In this document: one piece after another, positions 36,591 to 44,338 of the stretch
How the letters are laid out: each line of letters opens with the position of its first letter
Position numbering within the stretch: position 1 is the first letter of the stretch
Source: Candidatus Bacteroides merdavium
GTDB taxonomy: Bacteria; Bacteroidota; Bacteroidia; Bacteroidales; Bacteroidaceae
Length of the DNA stretch: 54,567 nt
Direction of reading: 5' to 3'
NCBI GenBank assembly: GCA_019116805.1
Contig: DXAV01000032.1
Location: 1-54,567 of the forward strand
Translations under genes and position numbers: made by a program
The notes under the pieces: model-generated
The model's input: only the letters and a program-made list of their open reading frames with translations
What the model was told of the DNA's origin: nothing
Database searches by the model: none

Positions 36591-37718
36591 TCAATTTTCC
36601 GTTTTCAATTTAATAAGCACCGTCATATTCAGTATCACGTCGAAAAACACCATCCGCGGATTCACGTTTTGCTGAATATGTTCCTGCGCCTTACTAAGCA
36701 GATCGGTCATACCGACAATATTTCGTTCGTTGACGAAGGGAGCAAAACGTGTGGCAAATTGCTGTTCATCGGGTCCCATGTAATTCATCCCCATCTGATG
36801 GAAATTGGCGATAAAGTTCTCGCGTACCATCCGTTGGGCATATTCAAGAAACATTTTCTGTCGTTCACGTCCCAAGACAGCCACTTGTTCGCTCCAAGCT
36901 TTCATACCGCGTATGTCGCGTTGCCAGGCCAGACGCATCAGTCGGGTAAAAAGTTCGAAACACAAGGCTTGTTCGCCGCTCTGCCCCATCAGCTCCAGCA
37001 CTTTCAAGAAACTGCCATCCGCCCTGTGGGCCAAAGATTGGGCCAGTTCTTCTGTCTGTCCGTATCGGGTTGTCAACACACGGATCATGTCCTCTTCCTC
37101 AATGCGCGGCACGTAGATACGTTGCGTACGGCTCACGATGGTGGACAGCAACCGTTCGGGCTCTTCACTCACCATCAGGAAGGCTGTCCTCTCGGGAGGT
37201 TCTTCGAGCAGTTTCAGCATTTTGTTGGCACACGGCTCGTTCATTCGCTCAGGCAGCCACACCACAACGACCCTCCATCCGCCCTGGCTGGACTTCAGGC
37301 TCAACTTACGAAGCGTCTGGTCGCTTTCGGTCGCATAAATCTGAGGCTGCGTATTGCCCGCCTCGATCAGTTCCATCCAGCGCCCCAAGTCCGTATAGGT
37401 ATTTTCCATGAGCATCTTCCGCCACAAGGGAAGGTAGTCGTCGCTCACCTTCTTGTTGTTCACGATAGGAAAGACAAAATGTACGTCCGGATGAGCCAGT
37501 TTTTCCCACTGACAACATGAGACACACTGTCCGCAGGCTTCTCCGCCCTCGGGGTGCATGCAGCACAGACGCCGTGCCAGCGCCAACGCCAAAGGCAGCT
37601 TTCCCGCTCCCCTCGGCCCTGTCAACAGCAGCGCATGGGCCGTACGCCCCTGCTCCACCTCCGCTTTCAGGCGGCCGATTACTTCTTTCTGCCCTATAAC
37701 ATCCCCGAAACTGAACAT
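36591..37718 (-). CDS. holB: DNA polymerase III subunit delta prime
   Basis: The 375-residue clamp-loader subunit starts MFSFGDVIGQKEVIGRLK. A Walker A-like loop LLTGPRGAGKLPLALAL has Leu in place of the usual Ser/Thr after the Lys, consistent with delta prime not hydrolysing ATP. A four-Cys zinc module follows (CCMHPEGGEACGQC then CCQW). The sensor region reads IVSRTQRI where many have SRC. Delta prime is the stator of the loader that places the beta clamp on DNA. It lies 19 bases before ricT and 19 bases after metF on the leftward transcript. Confidence 0.94.
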   Translation of the reverse strand: MFSFGDVIGQKEVIGRLKAEVEQGRTAHALLLTGPRGAGKLPLALALARRLCCMHPEGGEACGQCVSCCQWEKLAHPDVHFVFPIVNNKKVSDDYLPLWRKMLMENTYTDLGRWMELIEAGNTQPQIYATESDQTLRKLSLKSSQGGWRVVVVWLPERMNEPCANKMLKLLEEPPERTAFLMVSEEPERLLSTIVSRTQRIYVPRIEEEDMIRVLTTRYGQTEELAQSLAHRADGSFLKVLELMGQSGEQALCFELFTRLMRLAWQRDIRGMKAWSEQVAVLGRERQKMFLEYAQRMVRENFIANFHQMGMNYMGPDEQQFATRFAPFVNERNIVGMTDLLSKAQEHIQQNVNPRMVFFDVILNMTVLIKLKTEN

Positions 37719-37737
37719 GCCATTCTCAATTTTCCAT

Positions 37738-38691
37738 TTAAAAAATCTGTCTCGCCACCTCGCGTATGCTGTCTTCAGCCGCCACAGAATAGAAATGAAG
37801 GCTCGGCACGCCGTGGGCCATCAGCTCGCGGCATTGGCGCACGCACCACTCGATACCCACCTGCTTCACCTGTTCGTCGTCCTTGCAACGCTCCACTTCT
37901 CCGGCCAGTTCCTGTGGGATGTCCACCTTGAATGTTTTGGGAATGATGCTCAACTGTGCAGCGCGCTTCAGGGGTTTGATGCCCGGTATGATAGGCACCG
38001 TAATACCCGCCTTGTGGGCACGCTCCACGAAGTCAAAGTAACGATTGTTGTCATAGAACAACTGCGTCACGGCATACTGCGCACCGGCATCCACCTTCCG
38101 TTTCAGCCACATCAGGTCGCTCTCCAAGTTAGGAGCCTCGTCATGTTTTTCGGGATAGCAGGCCACGCCGTAACTGAAAGGCGTGCGCGTCACGGTCATC
38201 GGACTTCCATCCTCGAAGATGCCTTGGTTGAAACGGTTGATCTGTTCTTCCAGTTCGATGGCATGTGAATATCCGCCCTCTTCGGGCACAAAGCGTGCCT
38301 CGTGCTTCGCCTTGTCGCCGCGAAGCACCAGCAGGTCGGTGATGCCCAGGAACTGAAGATCCAGCAGGACATACTCCGTGTCCTCGCGCGTAAATCCGCT
38401 GCACAACAGGTGGGGAACCGTAGTCAGTCCGTATTTGTTCTGTATGGCTGCTGCCACGGCTACCGTACCCGGCCTGCGTCTCAGGCGCTTCCGCTGGTAG
38501 AGTCCGTTGCCCAGTTCCTGATAGACATACTCGCTCCGGTGGGTGGTGATATTGATGTATTTGGGGTCGAACTCGCGCAGGAGGTCTATAGTGGCGTACA
38601 GCTTCTCGATGCCTGTCCCCTTCAGAGGTGGAAGCACCTCGAAGGAGAAGGCGGTATGCTGGTTGCTGTTTATCAAGTCTATTACTTTCAT
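37738..38691 (-). CDS. metF: methylenetetrahydrofolate reductase
   Basis: The 317-residue flavoprotein has the TIM-barrel MTHFR fold and supplies 5-methyltetrahydrofolate for methionine synthesis. Family cues are FSFEVLPPLKGTG near the N terminus (catalytic Glu in FEVLPP), YINITTHRS, HLLCSGFTREDTEY, LLVLRGD, YAVTQLFYDN and PIIPGIKPL. Length and motifs are normal. It is the first gene of the leftward metF-holB-ricT-gldH unit and has a good promoter 55 bases upstream. Confidence 0.97.
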   Translation of the reverse strand: MKVIDLINSNQHTAFSFEVLPPLKGTGIEKLYATIDLLREFDPKYINITTHRSEYVYQELGNGLYQRKRLRRRPGTVAVAAAIQNKYGLTTVPHLLCSGFTREDTEYVLLDLQFLGITDLLVLRGDKAKHEARFVPEEGGYSHAIELEEQINRFNQGIFEDGSPMTVTRTPFSYGVACYPEKHDEAPNLESDLMWLKRKVDAGAQYAVTQLFYDNNRYFDFVERAHKAGITVPIIPGIKPLKRAAQLSIIPKTFKVDIPQELAGEVERCKDDEQVKQVGIEWCVRQCRELMAHGVPSLHFYSVAAEDSIREVARQIF

Positions 38692-38746
38692 TGGCTATGC
38701 CGTTTGTTTAGTTATTCTGCAATGCGCCCATAAGCGCATATTGAGG

Positions 38747-38778
38747 CAAAAATACGAAAAGGCGAGCGCATAGGCAAA
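38747..38778 (-). promoter_or_regulatory. promoter of metF
   Basis: On the minus strand TTTG (38775-38778) is followed after 20 bases by TATTTTTG (38747-38754), matching the Bacteroides consensus at both boxes. The leader of about 50 bases contains a small hairpin ATGCGC/GCGCAT at 38722-38739. I do not recognise a known riboswitch in it. Confidence 0.78.
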
Positions 38779-38877
38779 TGAAAATGAAGTTTTTCATCTG
38801 TCTATGCCGAGCCGCCATCTATTTTATCTAAAAATAAGAAAAAACTAACAAACAATAGGGCTTTTTCCTCGATTTCT

Positions 38878-40071
38878 TTATTTCCCCACCAAGCTATCCA
38901 TTCGCAGCATCAGTTCATCGCCAGTCAAATCAACAGCAATAATCCTTTTCTGTTTATCCAACAGGAAATTGCGCGGGATTCTTTCAATACCCAGCAAACG
39001 TACTTCCGGTACCACTTCCCGCAAATTGTTGGCACCCGTCACATGTACAAAATCCTCCGTCCCGTCTTTGGCTATCGCTTCTTTCCACAACGTGTGGTTC
39101 AAGTCAATGGAAATGGCGTAAACGGTCAGAGAGCCTGCATATTTCTCATGCACTTTCTTGATCGTAGGGAACTGTCTCCGGCAAGGACCGCACCAACTGG
39201 CCCAAATGTCCACATACACATAAGCCGTGTCCGGCAAATCGTCCAACGAAACGACTTTCCCGTCCACATCCCTCAAAGCAAGCTTCAAGCGGTTGCCAAG
39301 CTTTGTATTTCTCAGAACATTTTCATTGATGCTACGGCGCATATTTATTTCCTTAATCTTATTGGCTTGCACAAGACCTTCCGGCGAAGGATCGTGTGCA
39401 TAATCGGACTGTGCACGCGGATCATCAGGATACCGTTCCATTACATAATTCTTGAAATAACGGATGGAATCCGAAGTCACGATATCTTCGAAATACATAT
39501 CGATCATACCAACTCCCGAAAAGGCTAAATAGGGAGACTTTGCATGATAAATCTCATCCTTATAAGCTTCTATCAATTTCCGATTATAATAATCAAGACT
39601 GTCCTTATTTCCCAATTCGTCCGCCTCATGCTTCTTAATCCAATCGGGACGCTTCGACAGAATACTTTCAACACAATCATTATGAAAATCACCTTCTTCG
39701 GCCTTCTTGAACACCGTATTCCGGTCTCTGCTTCCCACACGTATTTTCACTCGATCACCCGGATTGGCATATACATTCAAAGAACTCGGTCCTACCTTGT
39801 CAAAGATGACCTTAAAATAATTACCCGCAGGAATATAGGCCCGCAAAGTAACCGAATCCGAATGAGGAGCCACATACACAGAGTCCCATATCCGCTGTTC
39901 GTTCCCAGATATGAAAGACCATACAAACACATTCTGCCCTACCTCGGTCATATCTTTATCCAGAAGCAAGGTAATTTCCACGTTTTTCTTTTCTTCCTTG
40001 CTGTCCAATGAATAGGCGGACAGAACCAACAAAAGGGAGGTGAGTAACAGGCTACAAAGTACTTTTTCCAT
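38878..40071 (-). CDS. TlpA-like thiol-disulfide oxidoreductase with N-terminal DUF4369-like domain
   Basis: The 397-residue exported protein has a signal peptide (MEKVLCSLLLTSLLLVLSAYS) without a convincing lipobox Cys. An N-terminal beta-rich domain (to about residue 115) resembles the DUF4369 domain often fused to Bacteroides thioredoxins. A helical linker follows, then a thioredoxin fold with WASWCGPCRRQF (C294 and C297) and the cis-Pro segment IERIPRNFLLD. It should reduce disulfides in the periplasm; the partner is unknown. It stands alone, with a large gap upstream that contains a palindrome and a short tandem array. Confidence 0.88.
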   Translation of the reverse strand: MEKVLCSLLLTSLLLVLSAYSLDSKEEKKNVEITLLLDKDMTEVGQNVFVWSFISGNEQRIWDSVYVAPHSDSVTLRAYIPAGNYFKVIFDKVGPSSLNVYANPGDRVKIRVGSRDRNTVFKKAEEGDFHNDCVESILSKRPDWIKKHEADELGNKDSLDYYNRKLIEAYKDEIYHAKSPYLAFSGVGMIDMYFEDIVTSDSIRYFKNYVMERYPDDPRAQSDYAHDPSPEGLVQANKIKEINMRRSINENVLRNTKLGNRLKLALRDVDGKVVSLDDLPDTAYVYVDIWASWCGPCRRQFPTIKKVHEKYAGSLTVYAISIDLNHTLWKEAIAKDGTEDFVHVTGANNLREVVPEVRLLGIERIPRNFLLDKQKRIIAVDLTGDELMLRMDSLVGK

Positions 40072-40170
40072 AACTCTATTTATCTTCAGGTGAGTTCTAT
40101 CAATTCAATTTATCCTCTTGTATCAGACAGCAGAACTCTTTAACTGCCCAATTTGTGAGCTTTAGTTTTT

Positions 40171-40178
40171 CAAATTTA
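40171..40178 (-). promoter_or_regulatory. -7 promoter box for the thioredoxin-like gene
   Basis: TAAATTTG on the minus strand fits TAnnTTTG. The leader to the ATG at 40071 would be close to 95 bases. The -33 position falls inside the palindrome at 40198-40240. Confidence 0.55.
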
Positions 40179-40197
40179 GCGAATATTTTCTATCCCC

Positions 40198-40240
40198 CCA
40201 ATTTTTACAATAATTAACTTGTGTTTGTTGTAAAAATTGG
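40198..40240. promoter_or_regulatory. perfect 13-base inverted repeat over the promoter
   Basis: CCAATTTTTACAA (40198-40210) and TTGTAAAAATTGG (40228-40240) are exact complements around 17 bases. The position over the -33 region of the thioredoxin promoter suggests an operator; a hairpin ending transcription from the right is an alternative, though the T run is poor. Confidence 0.6.
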
Positions 40241-40387
40241 ATGTGCAGGCATAATTCACCCCAACAACTCAGGTTTCAGCCTGATTATTTGCGTGTAACG
40301 TTCAAATGATGTGATGCCTATAAAGTTGAAAAGAAAAAGTCTATAAACTTCTTGTAATTTTTTCGGATTTCCAATCAAGCCAAGTCC

Positions 40388-40450
40388 ATAGTTAGCGCGC
40401 TAAAGTAGATAGTTAGCCGCCTAAAGTCCATAGTTAGCACCGAAGACCAG
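40388..40450. repeat. tandem array, three copies of a 21-base unit
   Basis: ATAGTTAGC begins units at 40388, 40409 and 40430, exactly 21 bases apart. The first unit contains the palindrome TTAGCGCGCTAA; later units keep GTTAGC and partly CTAAAG. Confidence 0.88.
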
Positions 40451-40695
40451 TCTTGTTGGAGAACAGAAGTGAACGAACTTTGTCCGATTCCGGCTTCACG
40501 CTTTCACAACAAGCCCAACAAACTAAAAGCCAAACGTTTACAGTGAAAGATGAGGTTTCACGGAGGTGAAACATACCTAAAAAACAGAAGTTTCAACGCA
40601 ATCCATTCGAAAAGAAAGAATTACGTTGAAACTTCACAGAGGGAAAGCCGTCACAAACGTGGTTTCACACCATCAGCAGACGGCAGCATACAATC

Positions 40696-41979
40696 TTATT
40701 TCTTCAACCGGCCAATCTCCTCGCCCATCAGCAGGTGACTCCAACCGCCTTCGCCATTCTCAGGAGCTGTGAGTGCGAAGTTGGCATCCTTCTGGAACAC
40801 CAGCACAAAGTCTGAGCCGCCAAAGAGGAAATATCCCAGCATATCCCCTTTCTTGACCTTTGTTCCGACCTGCAACTCCGGTTCAAAATTGACCGAAGCG
40901 ACCTGCGACATGCCAATAGGCATCACGGCCACCAGGCCATAAGCTTCCGTATCAAGAATGACCAGCCCTCTTGTCTCAATGCTCTGCCAGCCCGGCACGG
41001 AGCAATCTACAACATACTGTTGCAATTCCGGCTCCCAAGTAATGGTACCACCCAGCGCATCGTCACCGGGGATTACGCGTATCTCCTTGATTGTACCATC
41101 AAGCGGGAAGTGATAGCGATGGTAGTCGTTGACATTCAGGAAAGCATGGTAGAACTTACCTCCGGCAAACGCGTCGCAATAGGGGCTGTCCTCCCCGATG
41201 AGGTTGCGGACGGAGTTGAACACGCGCGACTTCACGGCGATTTTTTCCGAGCTGACGATATACGACTGATCGTCAACGGCCCAAACGCCCTGGGGCTCGC
41301 TGTCGCAGGGCGAAGCGACAACAGAATTGTCGTCCGGAGCAGCGATGGGACGTTGGTCGGCAGACTTGAGCTTACGGCTGAAGAAGTCGTTGAACGAATG
41401 CCAGTTCGACGGGTCTTCATACCATCCTTTGGTCATTCCCAGCTCCTCCTGCTGCATCATGAGCTCTTCATACTCCTTGTTCCAGGAATCGGCCGACGAG
41501 AGATAGCTTCCCCACGACTTGCAATACTTGACAAGCCAGCTCCGATAGGGCTCGACGTACTGCACGGAGTTGGTGAAAAGGTTTTCACCTTCAAGTGACT
41601 CCAGCGGCATGCAATTGATGAAATAACAATAACACAAAGCCTGATACATACGCCCGAAGATACTCGGCTGGCCGGGGCAGAAAATCACATCCCAAGGCAT
41701 GGCAGTCTGCGAATAATCGACAAATGCATAATATTCTTCCAACGATTGCGCCGGATTGGTCTTCTTGTCCGGATTAATCTGCTTGCCTTTCGCAATGGCC
41801 TCTTCGAGCAAGGCCTTGATGCGGCTGTCGCTCTCCACGATGCGGATCAGTTCCTGCGTCGTTTCGTTGTAATCGTTATGGTCTGTCTTGTTGCCATTCT
41901 TGCATGACACCGACAATACGAGGACAACTGCCATGAGCAGTAATCCATACCCTCTTGATACATATTTCATCGTACTCAT
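40696..41979 (-). CDS. phosphatidylserine decarboxylase-related lipoprotein
   Basis: The 427-residue product has a lipoprotein signal (VLVLSVSC, Cys26) and a C-terminal half that matches phosphatidylserine decarboxylases: SFNDFFSRKLK near residue 190, AFLNVNDYHRYHFPLDG with the conserved His pair, and the late GGSDFVLVFQ, whose Ser389 sits where the self-cleaving LGST serine of the family becomes the pyruvoyl group. Classical enzymes are membrane proteins that make phosphatidylethanolamine; an exported lipidated form with GGSD is unusual and may act on another substrate. The N-terminal 170 residues, with EYYAFVDYSQTAMPWD, are the extension seen in PSD-like proteins of fungi and some bacteria. 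It is a single gene. Confidence 0.82.
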   Translation of the reverse strand: MSTMKYVSRGYGLLLMAVVLVLSVSCKNGNKTDHNDYNETTQELIRIVESDSRIKALLEEAIAKGKQINPDKKTNPAQSLEEYYAFVDYSQTAMPWDVIFCPGQPSIFGRMYQALCYCYFINCMPLESLEGENLFTNSVQYVEPYRSWLVKYCKSWGSYLSSADSWNKEYEELMMQQEELGMTKGWYEDPSNWHSFNDFFSRKLKSADQRPIAAPDDNSVVASPCDSEPQGVWAVDDQSYIVSSEKIAVKSRVFNSVRNLIGEDSPYCDAFAGGKFYHAFLNVNDYHRYHFPLDGTIKEIRVIPGDDALGGTITWEPELQQYVVDCSVPGWQSIETRGLVILDTEAYGLVAVMPIGMSQVASVNFEPELQVGTKVKKGDMLGYFLFGGSDFVLVFQKDANFALTAPENGEGGWSHLLMGEEIGRLKK

Positions 41980-42010
41980 TTTGTTTATTGGTTTGATTTA
42001 AAAACGATAG

Positions 42011-42018
42011 CAAAGATA
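42011..42018 (-). promoter_or_regulatory. -7 promoter box for the PSD-related gene
   Basis: TATCTTTG on the minus strand fits TAnnTTTG, 31 bases before the ATG at 41979. A TTTA is found near the -33 position. The 22-base tandem array begins just upstream. Confidence 0.62.
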
Positions 42019-42055
42019 GACAATTTCTTCGGATAAATAAAGCCTGCAACGAACC

Positions 42056-42155
42056 ATGCTTAAAGCGTTACTATACCCAGCTTAAAGCATCGCTTTATCC
42101 AGCTTAAAGCATCGCTTTGCCCAGCTTAAAGCACCGCTTTACCCAGCTTAAAGGT
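42056..42155. repeat. tandem array, about five copies of a 22-base unit
   Basis: AGCTTAAAG recurs with its A at 42079, 42101, 42123 and 42145, and a diverged copy (TGCTTAAAG) lies 22 bases before the first. Each full unit holds the small palindrome AAAGC-AYC-GCTTT. The last copy ends at the stop codon of the M16 peptidase gene; the first lies just upstream of the PSD promoter. Confidence 0.92.
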
Positions 42156-43390
42156 CACCCTTTGCGATAGTGGAGTACCACGCCGTTTTCGCGGCGGAAA
42201 GCACGATCGGCCACCTGGCGCAGACGGTCGGCAGTGACGGCACGATAGTTGTCCACCTCGCGGTTGATATCGTCGGCTTGTCCCGCCAGTTCGAACCACG
42301 CGAGGTTGGTAGCTACGTTCAGGTAGTTGATGTTTCCGAAGATATGGGAGGACTCGAACTTGTTCTTCACCTTCTCCAGTTCGCGCTCGTCCACGAGCTC
42401 CCGACGGAGCAGCTCCAGTTCGGCACGGACGGCGGCTTCGGCCTCATCAAGGGAAACGCCCGGCGATGGCTTGCCGCTGATGTGAAGCAGGCCGGCATCG
42501 CGGCTGCCCGAAATGTAGGCGTCGATGCTGGAGAAGAGTTTGCGTTCCTGCACCAGACGAAGGTTCAGGCGGCTGGAGCGGCCGTTGGAGAGGATGTCGG
42601 ACAGGATGTCGAACGCGTAATAGTCGGGGTCGTCGCGGCGGCACATGTGGAAAGCCATGAAGAGCGCGTCGAGGGGAACAGGACGCTCCACGCAGAGACG
42701 GCGTTCTTCGGTCTGCTCAGGTTCCTGCGGCAAACGGCGTTCGGGCACTTCGCGACGGGGGATGGGGCCGAACCATTTCTGCGCAAGGCGTACGGTTTCT
42801 TCCCAAGCAATGTTGCCCGTGACGGCCAGCACGGCATTGTTGGGCGCATAGTGGCGGTAGAAGAAGTCCTTCACCTCGTCGAGCGTGGCCTGTGCGATGT
42901 GCTCCAGCTCTTTGCCGATGGTGGGCCACTGATAGGGATGGAAACGATAGGCCAACGGACGGATGAGATGGCCCACATCGCCGTAGGGCTGGTTGAGGCA
43001 ACGCTGCTTGAACTCCTCCATCACCACCGCCCGCTGCACCTCCAGGCTTCGCTCACTGAAGTCGAGGCCCAGCATGCGGTCGGACTCCAGCCAGAAGCCC
43101 GTTTCCACGTTTGTCTTGGGCACGGTGAGGTAATAGTTGGTGATGTCATTGTTCGTCCAGGCGTTGTTCTCGCCGCCCGCCAGCTGGAGCGGCATGTCAT
43201 AGTCGGGGATGTGCAGGGAGCCTCCGAACATGAGGTGTTCGAAGAGGTGGGCAAAGCCAGTGTGCCGGGGATGCTCGTCGCGTGCACCGACATCGTAAAC
43301 GATGTTCAGCGCCACCATCTGCGTGCTGGCATCCTCGTAGTGCACCAGCCTCAAGCCGTTGTCCAGTGTCAGTCGGTTAATCTTGAACAT
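42155..43390 (-). CDS. M16 family zinc peptidase (insulinase/processing-peptidase type)
   Basis: The 411-residue protein opens with NRLTLDNGLRLVHYEDAST and has the inverted zinc motif HLFEH (H48, E51, H52) in GFAHLFEHLMFGGS. A distal Glu ligand is expected about 75 residues later, near the SLEVQRAVVMEEFKQR segment (cue VVMEEF). It is a single M16 unit, as in the bacterial mitochondrial-processing-peptidase-like proteins, which often work as dimers with an inactive partner; no second M16 gene lies nearby. No signal peptide is seen, so it should be cytoplasmic. It follows the cyclophilin gene by 22 bases. Confidence 0.93.
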   Translation of the reverse strand: MFKINRLTLDNGLRLVHYEDASTQMVALNIVYDVGARDEHPRHTGFAHLFEHLMFGGSLHIPDYDMPLQLAGGENNAWTNNDITNYYLTVPKTNVETGFWLESDRMLGLDFSERSLEVQRAVVMEEFKQRCLNQPYGDVGHLIRPLAYRFHPYQWPTIGKELEHIAQATLDEVKDFFYRHYAPNNAVLAVTGNIAWEETVRLAQKWFGPIPRREVPERRLPQEPEQTEERRLCVERPVPLDALFMAFHMCRRDDPDYYAFDILSDILSNGRSSRLNLRLVQERKLFSSIDAYISGSRDAGLLHISGKPSPGVSLDEAEAAVRAELELLRRELVDERELEKVKNKFESSHIFGNINYLNVATNLAWFELAGQADDINREVDNYRAVTADRLRQVADRAFRRENGVVLHYRKG

Positions 43391-43412
43391 ATCCTGCTCT
43401 CCCCCACACCTT

Positions 43413-44249
43413 TCAATCCAACACTTCCACCTTGATGATCTTCACGTCTTCCTCAGGACGGTCGTTGCGGTCGGTCTTCACCCGCTGGATCTTGTCCACC
43501 ACTTCCATGCCTTCCAGCACTTCGCCGAAGACGGTATATTCGCCGTCCAGGTGGGGCGTACCGCCCACGGTGGTGTATGCCTTCACCTGCTCGGGTGTGA
43601 AGCGGAACTCGGGCTGGCCGGCCAGCTGCTTCTCTACCTGTGCAATCAGCGTGTCCTGCAGGTTCATCAGCCCCTCCTGATCGCCTGCCTTACGCATCTT
43701 GTAGATGTCCTTGGCATGCTTGGAGGCCAGCGTGTTGAACAGGTTGTTGAAGCGCATCTGGTTCATCTGCTGCTCCATGCCCAGCAGGGTGGAATCGCTA
43801 TAAACCTTGCCGGTCACGATGTAGAACTGGCAACCCGACGAAGCCTTCTCAGGGTTTACATTGTCTCCCTGGCGGGCGGCGGACAGGGCGCCTTTCTTAT
43901 GGAAATACTTGGGATAGACAAACTCGGCAGGCACAGTGTAGCCCACGTCGCCCGAACCCAGCATCTGACCCTTGGCGGCGTTCTTCGACTCGGGGTCGCC
44001 CGCCTGGATCATGAAATCCTTGATGACACGGTGGAAGAGGGTACCCTCGTAGGTGCCGTCCTCGGCCAACTTGATAAAGTTATCACGGTGTTTCGGCGTC
44101 TCGTTATACAATTTCACCACGATGTCACCGGCGGTGGTCTCAATCTTCAGTCTGGTTTCTTCGCTCATGTTTCTGGCTTTTTTCTCCGACTTGCAGGCCA
44201 CAAAGCAGCAAGCCAGTATGGTTAATAATACAAATAATATTCGTTTCAT
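43413..44249 (-). CDS. cyclophilin-type peptidyl-prolyl isomerase, lipoprotein
   Basis: The 278-residue product has a lipoprotein signal (CCFVAC, last Cys at 19) and a cyclophilin domain: IVVKLYNETPKHRDNF, TLFHRVIKDFMIQAGDP (catalytic Arg in FHRV), GALSAARQGD, SSGCQFYIV, and EYTVFGEVLEGMEVVDKI. An insert of about 80 residues (from TGKVYSDSTLLGMEQQM to FRFTPEQVKAY) interrupts the domain before the last strands and is typical of Bacteroidetes forms. It should speed proline isomerisation of exported proteins at the envelope. It is the first gene of a pair with the M16 peptidase. Confidence 0.94.
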   Translation of the reverse strand: MKRILFVLLTILACCFVACKSEKKARNMSEETRLKIETTAGDIVVKLYNETPKHRDNFIKLAEDGTYEGTLFHRVIKDFMIQAGDPESKNAAKGQMLGSGDVGYTVPAEFVYPKYFHKKGALSAARQGDNVNPEKASSGCQFYIVTGKVYSDSTLLGMEQQMNQMRFNNLFNTLASKHAKDIYKMRKAGDQEGLMNLQDTLIAQVEKQLAGQPEFRFTPEQVKAYTTVGGTPHLDGEYTVFGEVLEGMEVVDKIQRVKTDRNDRPEEDVKIIKVEVLD

Positions 44250-44276
44250 GCTATCTTTTTGTTTAATTTAAGCCTG

Positions 44277-44284
44277 CAAATATA
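44277..44284 (-). promoter_or_regulatory. -7 promoter box for the cyclophilin gene
   Basis: TATATTTG on the minus strand fits TAnnTTTG, 28 bases before the ATG. It stands back to back with the box at 44306-44313. Confidence 0.62.
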
Positions 44285-44305
44285 CTAAAATCAGTCAAAA
44301 CCCCT

Positions 44306-44313
44306 TACCTTTG
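44306..44313 (+). promoter_or_regulatory. -7 promoter box for the sigma-54 activator gene
   Basis: TACCTTTG fits TAnnTTTG. Transcription should start near 44318-44321, which makes the ATG at 44318 leaderless and favours the ATG at 44339 as the translation start. Confidence 0.65.
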
Positions 44314-44338
44314 TAGAATGAAAATAAAAGTTCAGGCT

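Larger units (their letters stand above)
40072..40695. other. 624-base gap upstream of the thioredoxin gene
   Basis: The gap holds the leader and -7 box of the thioredoxin gene, a 13-base palindrome (40198-40240), a 21-base tandem array (40388-40450) and then about 240 bases in which I see only a short frame with no family resemblance. No gene is called here. Confidence 0.6.

Noticed and set aside
38691..38747. SAM-type riboswitch before metF
   Set aside because: The leader is only about 50 bases with one small hairpin and lacks any known riboswitch core.
40550..40738. 62-codon frame in the gap before the PSD-related gene
   Set aside because: No family resemblance or promoter, and its 3' end overlaps the oppositely oriented PSD-related gene.
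42170..43435. 421-codon open frame antisense to the M16 peptidase gene
   Set aside because: Same codon-mirror effect; the HLFEH peptidase on the minus strand is clearly the true gene.
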